Notes under the pieces: model-generated | Seen by the model: the letters and a program-made list of their open reading frames with translations, nothing else | What the model was told of the DNA's origin: nothing | Databases searched by the model: none | Program-made: the position numbers and the translations under genes | Shown here: positions 16,244 to 24,535 of the stretch, piece by piece | Numbering within the stretch: the stretch's first letter is position 1 | Layout: the number at the start of each line of letters is the position of its first letter | Source: Rhizobiaceae bacterium | GTDB lineage: Bacteria; Pseudomonadota; Alphaproteobacteria; Rhizobiales; Rhizobiaceae | Assembly (NCBI GenBank): GCA_020628035.1 | Contig: JAHDFS010000007.1 | Location: 1-50,893 of the forward strand | DNA length: 50,893 bases | Direction: 5' to 3'

Positions 16244-17356
16244 GTGGTATCGACCCCAATCATGCAATTTGGCACAAGTCGTTTTTTACAGGCGCATGCA
16301 GATCTTTTTATCTCTGAGGCGCGTGATCAGGGGCAGGATGTTGGGCCGATTACCATCGTGCAAAGTTCAGGTGATGCAAGCCGATCCGCGCGGTTAGATG
16401 CACTTGCAAACCCTTATCCTGTCAGGATTGAGGGGCTCATAGAAGGTGAAGCTGTACAGAATACCGTCATGGTCAAAAGTGTCAGTCGTTGTCTCTCCAC
16501 TGCGACGCAATGGGATGAGGTGGTGCGGGTATTTTGTGAGGAAGCGCAGATCATTTTATCAAATACGGGTGACAAAGGTTACACACCACAGGAATGCGAT
16601 CGCTCCCAAGACTTTGATCAAGCTATGTCTTATCCCGCGAAACTTCTATTATTGCTGCGGGCACGTTATGCATTTGATGCGTCGCCAATTCAAATCATGC
16701 CGATGGAGCTCATCGTTGATAATGGTGAGGTTCTCAAACAGCGCGTTCTTGAACTCGCAGAAGATGACGCTCCTGAGTTTCGCAGGTTCTTGACGGAGGA
16801 TGTCACGTGGGTCAATTCACTGGTGGACCGGATTGTCTCGCAACCTCTTGAACCGGCTGGAGCGGTTGCTGAACCCTATGCGCTTTGGGCGATTGAAAAT
16901 CAGGAATGGCTGATGGCACCATGCGCACATTCGTCAGTGCAAATTGTCCATTCATTAAAAGACATCGAAGCGCTGAAACTGTTTGTTCTTAATTTGGGTC
17001 ACAGCTTTTTTGCTGAGCGCTGGTTGGTTGCCAGTGGATCTGAGGATATTTTTGTTCGGGATTTGATGGATGATCCAACGGAACTCTCAGCGCTGAAAAG
17101 CGTCTTGGCTGATGAAGTCCGTCCGGCGTTTATAGCGGCAGGATTAACCGATGAGTTCGATGCTTATGTGAAAACGACGCTTGAGCGTTTTGCCAATCCT
17201 TATCTCGACCATCGCATCGCAGATATTGCGCAAAATCACCCCGAGAAAGTCGCGCGCCGCATTGGTGCAATGTTGGCTTTTGCGGAAGAGCAAGGCGATC
17301 AATCACCAAAACCGACACTTTCAGCAATTGTTACAAAATATGGGGGAGATCAATGA
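16244..17356 (+). CDS. Mannitol dehydrogenase-family oxidoreductase (tagaturonate/mannonate reductase-like)
   Basis: The 370-residue long-chain NAD(P)-dependent dehydrogenase has the N-terminal MQFGTSRFLQAHAD dinucleotide-binding motif, a SNTGDKGY segment, and the family catalytic signature in LKLFVLNLGHSFFAE (Lys, Asn and His in KxxxxNxxH spacing). Relatives interconvert ketoses or ketouronates with polyols or aldonates (mannitol, tagaturonate, fructuronate). I chose the GTG at 16244 because AAGGAAG lies 6-7 bases upstream and the family begins at about this point; a GTG at 16220 would add eight residues without a site. It overlaps the aldo-keto reductase gene by ATGA, so both are in one transcript. 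The substrate is unknown. Confidence 0.75.
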   Translation: MVSTPIMQFGTSRFLQAHADLFISEARDQGQDVGPITIVQSSGDASRSARLDALANPYPVRIEGLIEGEAVQNTVMVKSVSRCLSTATQWDEVVRVFCEEAQIILSNTGDKGYTPQECDRSQDFDQAMSYPAKLLLLLRARYAFDASPIQIMPMELIVDNGEVLKQRVLELAEDDAPEFRRFLTEDVTWVNSLVDRIVSQPLEPAGAVAEPYALWAIENQEWLMAPCAHSSVQIVHSLKDIEALKLFVLNLGHSFFAERWLVASGSEDIFVRDLMDDPTELSALKSVLADEVRPAFIAAGLTDEFDAYVKTTLERFANPYLDHRIADIAQNHPEKVARRIGAMLAFAEEQGDQSPKPTLSAIVTKYGGDQ

Positions 17357-18333
17357 CCAAGATGCGGAAAAATCGCGTCGGTAAGACCGATGTGCATGTG
17401 ACCGAATTGTCTTTCGGCTGCTCAAGCATTGGCAATCTCGGGCGCGTGGTGGATGATGAAAGCGTCTACGATGTTTTAGATCACGCTTGGAATGCTGGTA
17501 TTCGATATTTCGATACGGCACCGCATTATGGCAGGGGTTTGTCGGAGCAAAGATTGGGGAAATATCTGTCCGGCAAAGACAGAGACGAGTATGTGATCTC
17601 AACAAAAGTTGGTCGTGTTTTATCACCCGGACCAGCGCTCTCAGAAGCGGATGGGTTTGTTGAACCTTTGCCCAATGCCGTTCGTTATGATTATACAGCC
17701 GATGGTATTTTGGAGAGCTTTGAGCATAGCTGCAAGCTGCTTGGCACGTCCCATATCGATATCATCTTTGTTCATGATATTGGCGATTATACGCATGGTG
17801 CCGTCAAAGGTGCGCAATATCTAGATCAACTCTTGGGATCGGGATTTAAAGCGTTACAAGATTTAAAACAGGCAGGAAAAATTGCAGCGATTGGTCTTGG
17901 GGTGAATGAGACTAAAATCTGCCTTGATGTGATGCGACATGAACGTTTGGATACTATTTTGTTGGCTGGTCGATTGACCTTGCTTGATCGCGAGGCAGAA
18001 CGAGGTTTGCTCCATGCGTGTTCCGAACATGAGACCAATCTCGTGCTTGGTGGAATATTCAATTCAGGCATTTTAGCAACCGGGCCAAAACCGGGGGCTT
18101 GGTTTGACTATGCGCCCGCGCCGGACCATATCATGGAGCAAGCCAAAAGCCTTGAAGATGAAGCAGGTAAGGTGGGGTTAAGCTTGGCAGAAGCGGCCAT
18201 ACAGTTTGGCTTGCGACATCCTTCTTCATGTTCAGTTTTGCTGGGGACGGGGAAAGTGTCTTCGCTGGAGCGAAACCTCAAAGCAGCTGAGCTTGAACTT
18301 TCTGAAGATGCACTAGCCTTTGTAAAAAGCTAA
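17353..18333 (+). CDS. Aldo-keto reductase, D-threo-aldose/L-fucose 1-dehydrogenase-like
   Basis: The 326-residue TIM-barrel NAD(P)-dependent oxidoreductase has the catalytic tetrad as Asp and Tyr in FDTAPHYGRGLSE, Lys in ISTKVGR and His in FVHDIG. The C-terminal cofactor segment is LLGTGKVSSLERNLKAA. The subfamily oxidises aldoses such as L-fucose, L-galactose or D-arabinose at C1 to lactones. Together with the COG3618 lactonase at 15295 this gives the first two steps of a non-phosphorylative aldose pathway. Pyridoxal 4-dehydrogenase is a close relative and remains possible. It is coupled to the preceding reductase by ATGA and convergent with the GntR gene 9 bases away. Confidence 0.8.
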   Translation: MTKMRKNRVGKTDVHVTELSFGCSSIGNLGRVVDDESVYDVLDHAWNAGIRYFDTAPHYGRGLSEQRLGKYLSGKDRDEYVISTKVGRVLSPGPALSEADGFVEPLPNAVRYDYTADGILESFEHSCKLLGTSHIDIIFVHDIGDYTHGAVKGAQYLDQLLGSGFKALQDLKQAGKIAAIGLGVNETKICLDVMRHERLDTILLAGRLTLLDREAERGLLHACSEHETNLVLGGIFNSGILATGPKPGAWFDYAPAPDHIMEQAKSLEDEAGKVGLSLAEAAIQFGLRHPSSCSVLLGTGKVSSLERNLKAAELELSEDALAFVKS

Positions 18334-18342
18334 GTTGGCGAT

Positions 18343-19248
18343 TTAAGATGCTCTGACATGGGCATTGATTGAATTTAGCAGCGTTTGTTTGGATGTTGCC
18401 AAATGCTGGCGCGCGGCGTCCATGGCTTTTCGTTCATCGCGGCTTCTTAAAGCATCAATATAGGTCAGATGTTCGTGAATAGCTGCTTCGTTGCGCGCCC
18501 GCTCATCAGACTTGTTCCATTGGAAATGATAGTGGAAAATCAATGAGATAATCTTCTGAAATTCAGTGACAAATCGATTGGTGACAACAGAATTAATGCA
18601 GGTGTGAAAGGTTTCATCGAGACTTGAAAAATCATGATAATCTTCATCAATGCGTTCTAACAGCGAGATATGATCTGCTTCTATTTGATCAAGCCGTGAC
18701 CATACGTCATGCGATGGCGGCAATTTAACAAGATGTGAGATGGCGTTCATTTCCAATACCGCTCTAAAGTCGGATAATTCGAGCGCGAAATTGCTGGTGA
18801 AACCTTCAAGCTGCCATCCACCTTTTGGGCGTCTTGTGACAATGCCATAGCGGCTCAAAGACGTCAAAAACTCTTGCAGAGTGTGTGTTGCAACTTGAAA
18901 GTCTTTGGCGAGTTGCGTGACATTGAGTGCCGTGCCTGGGGGGACGTCCATTCGAAGGACCCATTCAAGGAAAGTTTTTTCAAGTTCATCAATACCTCGC
19001 AAAACCGGCGGGCCTTGCATGAGGTCATCGGCATTTGATTTACGCTTGATGACATGGTTGCGACCCTCTTTGGAAATGATGGATTTTTCGGTCATCTCCT
19101 TGAGCGCGCTACGCACGACAGTGCGGCTGACATTAAGCTCTCGGGCTAAAGCGCTGTCAGAGGAAAGAGCATCGCCGATATCCATCGTGTCCAGCGTTTT
19201 TAGAAGGGTGTTGTGCGCTTCAACCAGCCGGGTATTGGTGCGTGCCAT
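18343..19248 (-). CDS. GntR-family FCD-domain regulator with two winged-helix segments
   Basis: The 301-residue regulator begins with one winged helix-turn-helix-like unit (about 8-68; SALARELNVSRTVVRSALKEM). A second follows (about 86-150; TQLAKDFQVATHTLQEFLTSL, then RYGIVTRRPKGGWQL). The alpha-helical FCD effector domain (about 155-292) has the metal or ligand residues in SLDETFHTCINSV and near AARQHLATS. Usual FadR-type proteins have only one winged helix and about 230-250 residues, so this one is duplicated or extended. It is divergent from the ABC transporter operon at 19400 and probably controls it and the sugar-oxidation genes. The ligand is unknown, most likely a sugar acid. Confidence 0.8.
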   Translation of the reverse strand: MARTNTRLVEAHNTLLKTLDTMDIGDALSSDSALARELNVSRTVVRSALKEMTEKSIISKEGRNHVIKRKSNADDLMQGPPVLRGIDELEKTFLEWVLRMDVPPGTALNVTQLAKDFQVATHTLQEFLTSLSRYGIVTRRPKGGWQLEGFTSNFALELSDFRAVLEMNAISHLVKLPPSHDVWSRLDQIEADHISLLERIDEDYHDFSSLDETFHTCINSVVTNRFVTEFQKIISLIFHYHFQWNKSDERARNEAAIHEHLTYIDALRSRDERKAMDAARQHLATSKQTLLNSINAHVRAS

Positions 19249-19296
19249 AACTCTTTCTTACTCCCAAATCACTTGCTGTCAGACTAACTGTTTTTT

Positions 19297-19378
19297 TTGG
19301 AATTGTCCAAAAAAATTAAAAACACTTGACTGAATTTGATCACCCTATATTGTTCAAAATAATTAAAGACAGTTTACT
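19297..19378. promoter_or_regulatory. Control region between GntR gene and ABC operon: dyad and 30-base imperfect direct repeat
   Basis: TTGGAATTGTCCAA (19297-19310) is a dyad with 5-base arms. Two 30-base segments, 19302-19331 and 19349-19378, match at 25 of 30 positions with a 47-base period; each includes a TTGTYCAAAA word and an ATTAAA-containing stretch. TTGACT at 19326-19331 with TATTGT at 19348-19353 gives a possible plus-strand promoter, which the repeats would overlap. Probably the operator of the GntR/FCD regulator. Confidence 0.5.
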
Positions 19379-19399
19379 TTGGGAGGGTGAACAAACGAC

Positions 19400-20413
19400 A
19401 TGTCAGACGTCGCAAAGAAATCGCGGATACAGTTTTTGCCGACTGGCTCGAGCCTGCATAAGCTCTCAGCGCTTCTCACTCTGGGTCTGTTGATCTTTGT
19501 GTTTTCTTTCACAAGTCCAGCATTCTTTTCCGTCAATAATGGTCTAACAATTCTGCTGCAAACTTCGGTGATTGGTCTATTGGCCATCGGTATGACGATG
19601 GTGATTATAACCGGCGGCATTGATCTCAGCGTAGGTTCGGTTCTGGCGCTTGCTGGAGTTGTGGCCGGGCTGTTGATCAAGGCTGGTTTGCCGGTGTTTC
19701 CTGCCATGGTTTTGGGCACATTTGCCGGCGCGTTGTGTGGTTTTGTCAATGGCTTGGTGGTGACGAAAATGCGCATCACGCCTTTTGTCACAACGCTTGG
19801 CATGATGCTCGTGGCGCGGGGGATTGCTCTGCAATTAACGGGTGCGGCACCAATTAGCCGCCTAGGTGAAGCGTTTGGCACACTCGGTAATGGGTCCTTC
19901 TTCCGCATCGTTGAAATGCAGGCCAATGGATTTCCCAAAGTTGTCTTTCCCGGCATTCCATATCCGGCTGTTTTGCTGCTCGTGATGGCAGTTCTCGGCG
20001 CATTTTTGCTGAAAAAGAGACAAATAGGCCGGCATATTTTCTCTGTCGGTTCGAACGAGGAGGCCGCGCGGCTATCAGGTGTAAATGTCGATCGTACCAA
20101 GATTTGGGCCTATACCGCATCCGGTGCATTGGCGGGGCTTGCTGGCATGGTTCTCATGTCGCGGCTTGTCACCGTGCAACCCAATGAAGGCGTGATGTAT
20201 GAACTGGATGCAATTGCTGCATCGGTCATCGGGGGCGCGTCTTTAATGGGCGGTGTGGGTAGCATCTCTGGCAGCATGATTGGGGCCTTCATCATCGGTG
20301 TACTGCGCAATGGTCTGAACATGGCTGGCACATCAGCTTTTATCCAAATGATTATCATCGGGGTCGTGGTTATCGGCGCCGTCTACATTGATCAAATCAG
20401 AAATCGAAATTGA
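19400..20413 (+). CDS. Sugar ABC transporter permease (RbsC/FrcC family)
   Basis: The 337-residue integral membrane protein has about eight to ten hydrophobic helices. It carries typical family sequences GMTMVIITGGIDLSVGSV near residue 70 and FSVGSNEEAARLSGVNV near 215, the latter being the cytoplasmic coupling region contacting the ATPase. Carbohydrate-uptake transporter-2 permeases import monosaccharides. It is the first gene of a plus-strand operon (permease, binding protein, ATPase, zinc dehydrogenase) behind the GntR control region. The stop is 30 bases before the binding-protein ATG. Confidence 0.9.
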   Translation: MSDVAKKSRIQFLPTGSSLHKLSALLTLGLLIFVFSFTSPAFFSVNNGLTILLQTSVIGLLAIGMTMVIITGGIDLSVGSVLALAGVVAGLLIKAGLPVFPAMVLGTFAGALCGFVNGLVVTKMRITPFVTTLGMMLVARGIALQLTGAAPISRLGEAFGTLGNGSFFRIVEMQANGFPKVVFPGIPYPAVLLLVMAVLGAFLLKKRQIGRHIFSVGSNEEAARLSGVNVDRTKIWAYTASGALAGLAGMVLMSRLVTVQPNEGVMYELDAIAASVIGGASLMGGVGSISGSMIGAFIIGVLRNGLNMAGTSAFIQMIIIGVVVIGAVYIDQIRNRN

Positions 20414-20443
20414 TCATCTAACATCTTCAAAAGGGAGGAAACC

Positions 20444-21382
20444 ATGAAGAAATTAATGACCGCACTAATGGCAACAAGCGTGTTAGCCATGACAGCCTCA
20501 GCGTCGATGGCTGGTGAAATTGCTGTGATTGTAAAAACAACCAATTCCAGCTTTTGGCAGAATGTAAACAAAGGCGCGACTGCCGCCATTGCTAATCATT
20601 CAGAACACACAATGACGTTTAATGGTCCTGCAGCGGAATCAGCAATTGCTGATCAAGTCGCATTGGTTGAAAATGCGATTAACCGCAGTGTGGCTGGCAT
20701 TGTGCTTGCACCATCAGATCCTGAAGCTTTGGCGCCGGTTGTGAAGCGCGCATTTGAATCTGGCATTCCAGTTGCGATTATCGATAGTGCTTTGGCTGAA
20801 GGTAATGAGAAATATTACCAAGCATTTTTGTCAACAGACAATTGTGCAGCCGGTAAACTTGCAGCGCAGCTCATGATCGATAATGCAGGTTCATCTGGCA
20901 AGGTGGCTGTGATGTCTTATGTGGCCGGCGTGGGTTCAGAAATCGGCCGTGTTGGCTGTTTTGTGGATCACATGAAAGCAAATTCAGGTGTGGAGATAGT
21001 GGGTCCATTTTATTCACAGTCTCAAATGGCAACAGCTTTGAACCAAACAACTGATATTTTAGCTGCGAATGAATTGGTTGGCATTTTTGGTGCCAATGAG
21101 CCAACAGCAATTGGCATGGGTCGTGCGATTGAACAAGCTGGTAAAGCTGGTCAAATCACAGCGATTGGCTTTGATGGGAATTCAGATCTGCAAGACATGG
21201 TCAAAAGCGGCACGCTATTGGCAACAGCTGTTCAAGGTTCATTCCAAATGGGTGAGCTTGGTGTGAATGCTGTGGCTGATATTCTTGCCGGTAAAGAAGT
21301 CACTGACTTCATCGATACAGGTGTGGTGATGGTCAATAAAGACAATATCGACACACCAGTTGCGCAAAACGTTCTTTACTAG
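20444..21382 (+). CDS. Periplasmic monosaccharide-binding protein (RbsB family)
   Basis: The 312-residue protein has a clear signal peptide, probably cut after ASMA at about residue 23. The mature protein has the type I periplasmic binding fold, with VIVKTTNSSFWQNV at the start, APSDPEAL near 85 and FGANEPTAIGMGRAI and TAIGFDGNSD in the second lobe. It delivers the sugar to the permease at 19400. GGGAGG precedes the ATG. A hairpin follows the gene, which in such operons usually keeps binding-protein mRNA more abundant. The ligand is not readable from sequence; neighbouring enzymes suggest an aldose of the fucose/galactose/arabinose series. Confidence 0.9.
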   Translation: MKKLMTALMATSVLAMTASASMAGEIAVIVKTTNSSFWQNVNKGATAAIANHSEHTMTFNGPAAESAIADQVALVENAINRSVAGIVLAPSDPEALAPVVKRAFESGIPVAIIDSALAEGNEKYYQAFLSTDNCAAGKLAAQLMIDNAGSSGKVAVMSYVAGVGSEIGRVGCFVDHMKANSGVEIVGPFYSQSQMATALNQTTDILAANELVGIFGANEPTAIGMGRAIEQAGKAGQITAIGFDGNSDLQDMVKSGTLLATAVQGSFQMGELGVNAVADILAGKEVTDFIDTGVVMVNKDNIDTPVAQNVLY

Positions 21383-21399
21383 AACAAGCAATAACAATT

Positions 21400-21424
21400 G
21401 GTCAGCGGCGTTCAGCCGCTGGCT
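21400..21424 (+). terminator. Intercistronic hairpin without U-tract (mRNA stabiliser or processing site)
   Basis: CAGCGGC, a five-base loop, then GCCGCTG form a 7-bp stem, extendable by G-T and G-C pairs. It lies between the binding-protein and ATPase genes. No T-run follows, so it is more likely a 3' stabiliser of the binding-protein message than a terminator. Confidence 0.55.
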
Positions 21425-21456
21425 AACAAAGAAGTAAAACAATTCAGGAATTTGTC

Positions 21457-22242
21457 ATGTTGAATACATCAACATCCGATGCGCCTCTTGTGAAGATGGT
21501 GGACATTCATAAACAATTCGGCGGGGTGCACGCAGTAGAAGATGTTTCTATTGATCTTTATCCGGGCGAAGTTGTGGGTGTATTGGGGCATAATGGTGCT
21601 GGTAAATCCTGTTTGATGCGAATTTTGTCTGGCGCGATGACGCCAACAAGCGGCGATATTTACGTCAATGGCGATCCGGCGCAGTTAAATTCACCGCAAG
21701 ATGCGCGAAATTATGGCATAGAAACAATTTACCAAACACTCGCTTTGGCGAACCATTTAGACGCGCCAGCAAATCTATTTATGGGGCGGGAGCTTAAGAC
21801 GCGCTTTGGAAATTTGGACGAGCCACGCATGTTGGATGAAGCAACCAAAGCGTTGCGCCAGCTTAATCCTAATTTTAAAAATCTACGCGATCCCGTTGTA
21901 CGATTGTCCGGTGGGCAAAGGCAGGTGATTGCGATTGCGCGGGCGATTTATTTTCAAGCGAAGGTCTTGATTATGGATGAGCCGACCGCAGCGCTTGGCC
22001 CATCTGAAACGGCGATGGTGTCTGATCTGATCGTGAAGCTAAAGAGCGAAGGCATTGGTATCTTCTTAATCAGCCACGACATGCATGATGTTTTTGAACT
22101 TTGCGACCGAGTGATGGTTATGAATAAGGGAAAAAATGTTGGAGCTTTCGATATCAATGATGTTAATAAAGATGACATCTTGAGTTTGATCATCAAAGGC
22201 ACTCTGCCTGATGGATGGAGGCCCCGGGGGGATAATCAATGA
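21457..22242 (+). CDS. Sugar ABC transporter ATPase, single-domain (FrcA-like)
   Basis: The 261-residue ATPase has one nucleotide-binding domain: Walker A GHNGAGKS near residue 45, signature LSGGQRQ near 152, Walker [10 protein letters not shown] near 172 and a switch His in LISHDMHDV. Ribose-type ATPases usually have two fused domains (about 500 residues); single-domain forms such as FrcA of Sinorhizobium are known and work as homodimers. It energises the permease at 19400. The TGA overlaps the ATG of the zinc dehydrogenase (ATGA). Confidence 0.9.
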   Translation: MLNTSTSDAPLVKMVDIHKQFGGVHAVEDVSIDLYPGEVVGVLGHNGAGKSCLMRILSGAMTPTSGDIYVNGDPAQLNSPQDARNYGIETIYQTLALANHLDAPANLFMGRELKTRFGNLDEPRMLDEATKALRQLNPNFKNLRDPVVRLSGGQRQVIAIARAIYFQAKVLIMDEPTAALGPSETAMVSDLIVKLKSEGIGIFLISHDMHDVFELCDRVMVMNKGKNVGAFDINDVNKDDILSLIIKGTLPDGWRPRGDNQ

Positions 22243-23249
22243 GTGGTTACAATGGATTGACGGGCGTTGTCATTGAACCTGGTAAATTTGCATTTGAACA
22301 ACGCCCTAACGTTACAAATGCGCCAGAAGGCTGGGTTTTAATCGAAATCTGCGCTGTTGGTTTATGCGGCACTGATTATCATATCCTGGAAGGCAAGCAC
22401 CCATATTTACAATATCCTCGCGTCATCGGACACGAATTGAGCGGCCATGTTGCAAAAGATGCAGAAGGTTGGACCGCAGGTGAATTGGTGGTGATCAACC
22501 CCTATTTGGCATGTGGAGAATGCAGTGCATGTAAACGTAACAAGCCCAATTGTTGTACAAATATCGAAGTTTTGGGCGTGCATCGCGATGGGGGATTAAC
22601 ACCTCAATTGGCGGTGCCGGCGCAAAATCTTATTTCAGCGGAAGGTTTAAGCCCCATTCAAGCGGCGATGGTGGAATTTCTAGCGATTGGCGCCCATGCT
22701 GTTCAGCGCTCAGATTTATCAGAGGGTGATAATGTCTTGGTCACAGGCGTTGGACCGATCGGAATAGGGGTGGCTTTGTTTGCTCAGCTCAAAGGTGCCA
22801 AAGTCTCGCTGCTTGATTTAGATGCTACGCGGTTAAACATGGCGATGAAGACCTTTGGGTTTAATGCTGGGTTCACGAATATCGATGATGCGATTGCGAG
22901 CACTGATGGCGATGGCTTTGATGTTGTCTTTGATGCGAGTGGTCATAAGGGTGCAATTGAAGCAGGGTTTCCAGCAGTTGCCCATGGCGGTTCTTACGTT
23001 TTAGTGAGTGTGGTGAAAGAGGATATTACTTTCAGCGATCCCGAATTTCACAAACGCGAAATGCGTCTTATTGGCAGTCGAAATGCACTGGCCTCCGATT
23101 TTGATTGGGTGATGCGTGCGATCCAAAATAAGCAGATTGATTCGGATGCACTATGTTCAGCTGTTATCAGCCCCGAAGAACTTGACACACGATTTACCGA
23201 TCTCGCATCAGATCGTGGCAATCTGATTAAAGTCATTGTTGAATTATAA
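22239..23249 (+). CDS. Zinc-dependent medium-chain alcohol/polyol dehydrogenase
   Basis: The 336-residue dehydrogenase has catalytic zinc ligands in CGTDYHI and GHELSGH, the four-cysteine structural zinc site [15 protein letters not shown] near residues 88-102, and the Rossmann motif [10 protein letters not shown] near 166-175. The family oxidises secondary alcohols of polyols and aldonates (sorbitol, L-idonate, L-threonine types). It is last in the ABC transporter operon and translationally coupled to the ATPase gene, so it probably acts on the imported sugar or a derivative. The exact substrate is unknown. It is convergent with aglR, 8 bases away. Confidence 0.85.
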   Translation: MSGYNGLTGVVIEPGKFAFEQRPNVTNAPEGWVLIEICAVGLCGTDYHILEGKHPYLQYPRVIGHELSGHVAKDAEGWTAGELVVINPYLACGECSACKRNKPNCCTNIEVLGVHRDGGLTPQLAVPAQNLISAEGLSPIQAAMVEFLAIGAHAVQRSDLSEGDNVLVTGVGPIGIGVALFAQLKGAKVSLLDLDATRLNMAMKTFGFNAGFTNIDDAIASTDGDGFDVVFDASGHKGAIEAGFPAVAHGGSYVLVSVVKEDITFSDPEFHKREMRLIGSRNALASDFDWVMRAIQNKQIDSDALCSAVISPEELDTRFTDLASDRGNLIKVIVEL

Positions 23250-23257
23250 CTTTTGAA

Positions 23258-24289
23258 TTAATTGGTTGGAGCAGGGCCGGTTGATTTTCCGATGGTGAGT
23301 TCAACCTCGAGCAACTCCGTCGGAGGCTCCATATTCGGATTGGCAATCATCTGAATGAGTAGTTCTGCCAAGCGTTGTCCCGCTTCTCTTACCGAAGATT
23401 TTGTCGCGGTAAACATCGGCACATCAGCAGTGTTGTGGAAATAGGAGAGGCGGTCATCATGGGTGACGATGGAGATGTCTTGTCCGACCGTTAGTCCGGC
23501 TTGTTGCACCGCGCGACGAGCGCCAAGGGCAACAATGATGGATGCTGTTAATATTGCTGTCGGCGGGTTATCTGATTTTAGCAATTCTGTGGTTCGCTGA
23601 TAACCATAACTTTCGGTCATGTCTGACGAAAACATAATGCTTGGATCGATTGTGATGCCATGGGATTGGAGTGAACTTTCATAGCCCTGTTGGCGGCGAT
23701 GGGCAAAATCCATATGTTCACGACCATTGAGTAAGGCAATTCGCCGATGCCCTAAATCGTGCAAGAAATTTGTCGCCCGAACAAAGGCAGATCTGTTGTT
23801 CACATCAAGCCATGCATATGGAACTTTGCATTCACTGGCGCGGCCGTGAACAATAAAGGGAATACCGAGCTTATTTAAAAATTCTATGCGGCCATCATCT
23901 ACCGAGGGGCTTTGAACCACCACTGCATCCACGGTGCTTTGCGCCTTAAATTCACGATAAACCTGATATTCATCTTCACCCGGGGGGACGATCGAAAGCA
24001 GCATCTTATAGCCGTGCTTGGAATAAACCTCTCCAACACCGGCAACAAAGTCACCAAAGACCGGGTTCACCATTTCGTTTTGATTGGTGGTTGAAATGAC
24101 ATGCCCGATTGATAAGGCTTGCCCCGTTGCCAAACCGCGCGCTGCTTTATTGGGTGCATAATTATTTTGTTTGGCGGCTTTTTGAACACGTTCACGCGTG
24201 CGTTCAGATACTTCAGGAAAGCCGTTCAAGGCCCTGCTTACTGTGGTCTGACTAAGATTCAGTAATTCTGAAAGTTCCTTTAAATTCAT
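23258..24289 (-). CDS. aglR: LacI-family repressor of the alpha-glucoside operon (AglR-like)
   Basis: The 343-residue regulator has a helix-turn-helix at the extreme N-terminus (MNLKELSELLNLSQTTVSRA) and a sugar-binding-protein-like effector domain from about residue 62 to 335. It is divergent from aglE, as in the Sinorhizobium agl locus, where AglR represses aglEFGAK. The intergenic region holds a perfect palindrome of 22 bases at the aglE promoter (core CCAAAGCGCTTTGG) and a related TAAAGCGCTA 15-25 bases upstream of its own start, suggesting autoregulation. The inducer is probably an alpha-glucoside. Confidence 0.85.
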   Translation of the reverse strand: MNLKELSELLNLSQTTVSRALNGFPEVSERTRERVQKAAKQNNYAPNKAARGLATGQALSIGHVISTTNQNEMVNPVFGDFVAGVGEVYSKHGYKMLLSIVPPGEDEYQVYREFKAQSTVDAVVVQSPSVDDGRIEFLNKLGIPFIVHGRASECKVPYAWLDVNNRSAFVRATNFLHDLGHRRIALLNGREHMDFAHRRQQGYESSLQSHGITIDPSIMFSSDMTESYGYQRTTELLKSDNPPTAILTASIIVALGARRAVQQAGLTVGQDISIVTHDDRLSYFHNTADVPMFTATKSSVREAGQRLAELLIQMIANPNMEPPTELLEVELTIGKSTGPAPTN

Positions 24290-24303
24290 GCAGCGACTTT
24301 ACT

Positions 24304-24313
24304 TAAAGCGCTA
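24304..24313. promoter_or_regulatory. Secondary AglR-type operator near the aglR start
   Basis: TAAAGCGCTA shares the AAAGCGCT centre of the main palindrome at 24460-24481 but has imperfect flanks. Its position just upstream of the aglR start would suit weak autorepression. Confidence 0.4.
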
Positions 24314-24425
24314 TCAAAATCAATCAAAATTTTGGTCAAATTCACATTTTAGTTTAAATGAGAGAATCGTATCAGAATAAATACCACTCGTTATCTATAT
24401 GAATTTATTGAGTAAAATATCTTGC

Positions 24426-24481
24426 TTGACAATTCCTCTAAAATGGCTGCTATAATGAGTTTTCCAAAGCGCTTTGGAAAA
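24426..24481 (+). promoter_or_regulatory. aglE promoter with perfect LacI-type operator
   Basis: TTGACA (24426-24431) and TATAAT (24451-24456) are perfect sigma-70 hexamers, but the spacer is 19 bases, longer than optimal. A 22-base perfect palindrome with core CCAAAGCGCTTTGG covers 24460-24481, over the expected transcription start, so a bound repressor would block initiation. Confidence 0.85.
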
Positions 24482-24535
24482 TATTTAAATATGCACCGTT
24501 TTTGAACTTGGATGCATAAACCGGGAGAAGATCTT

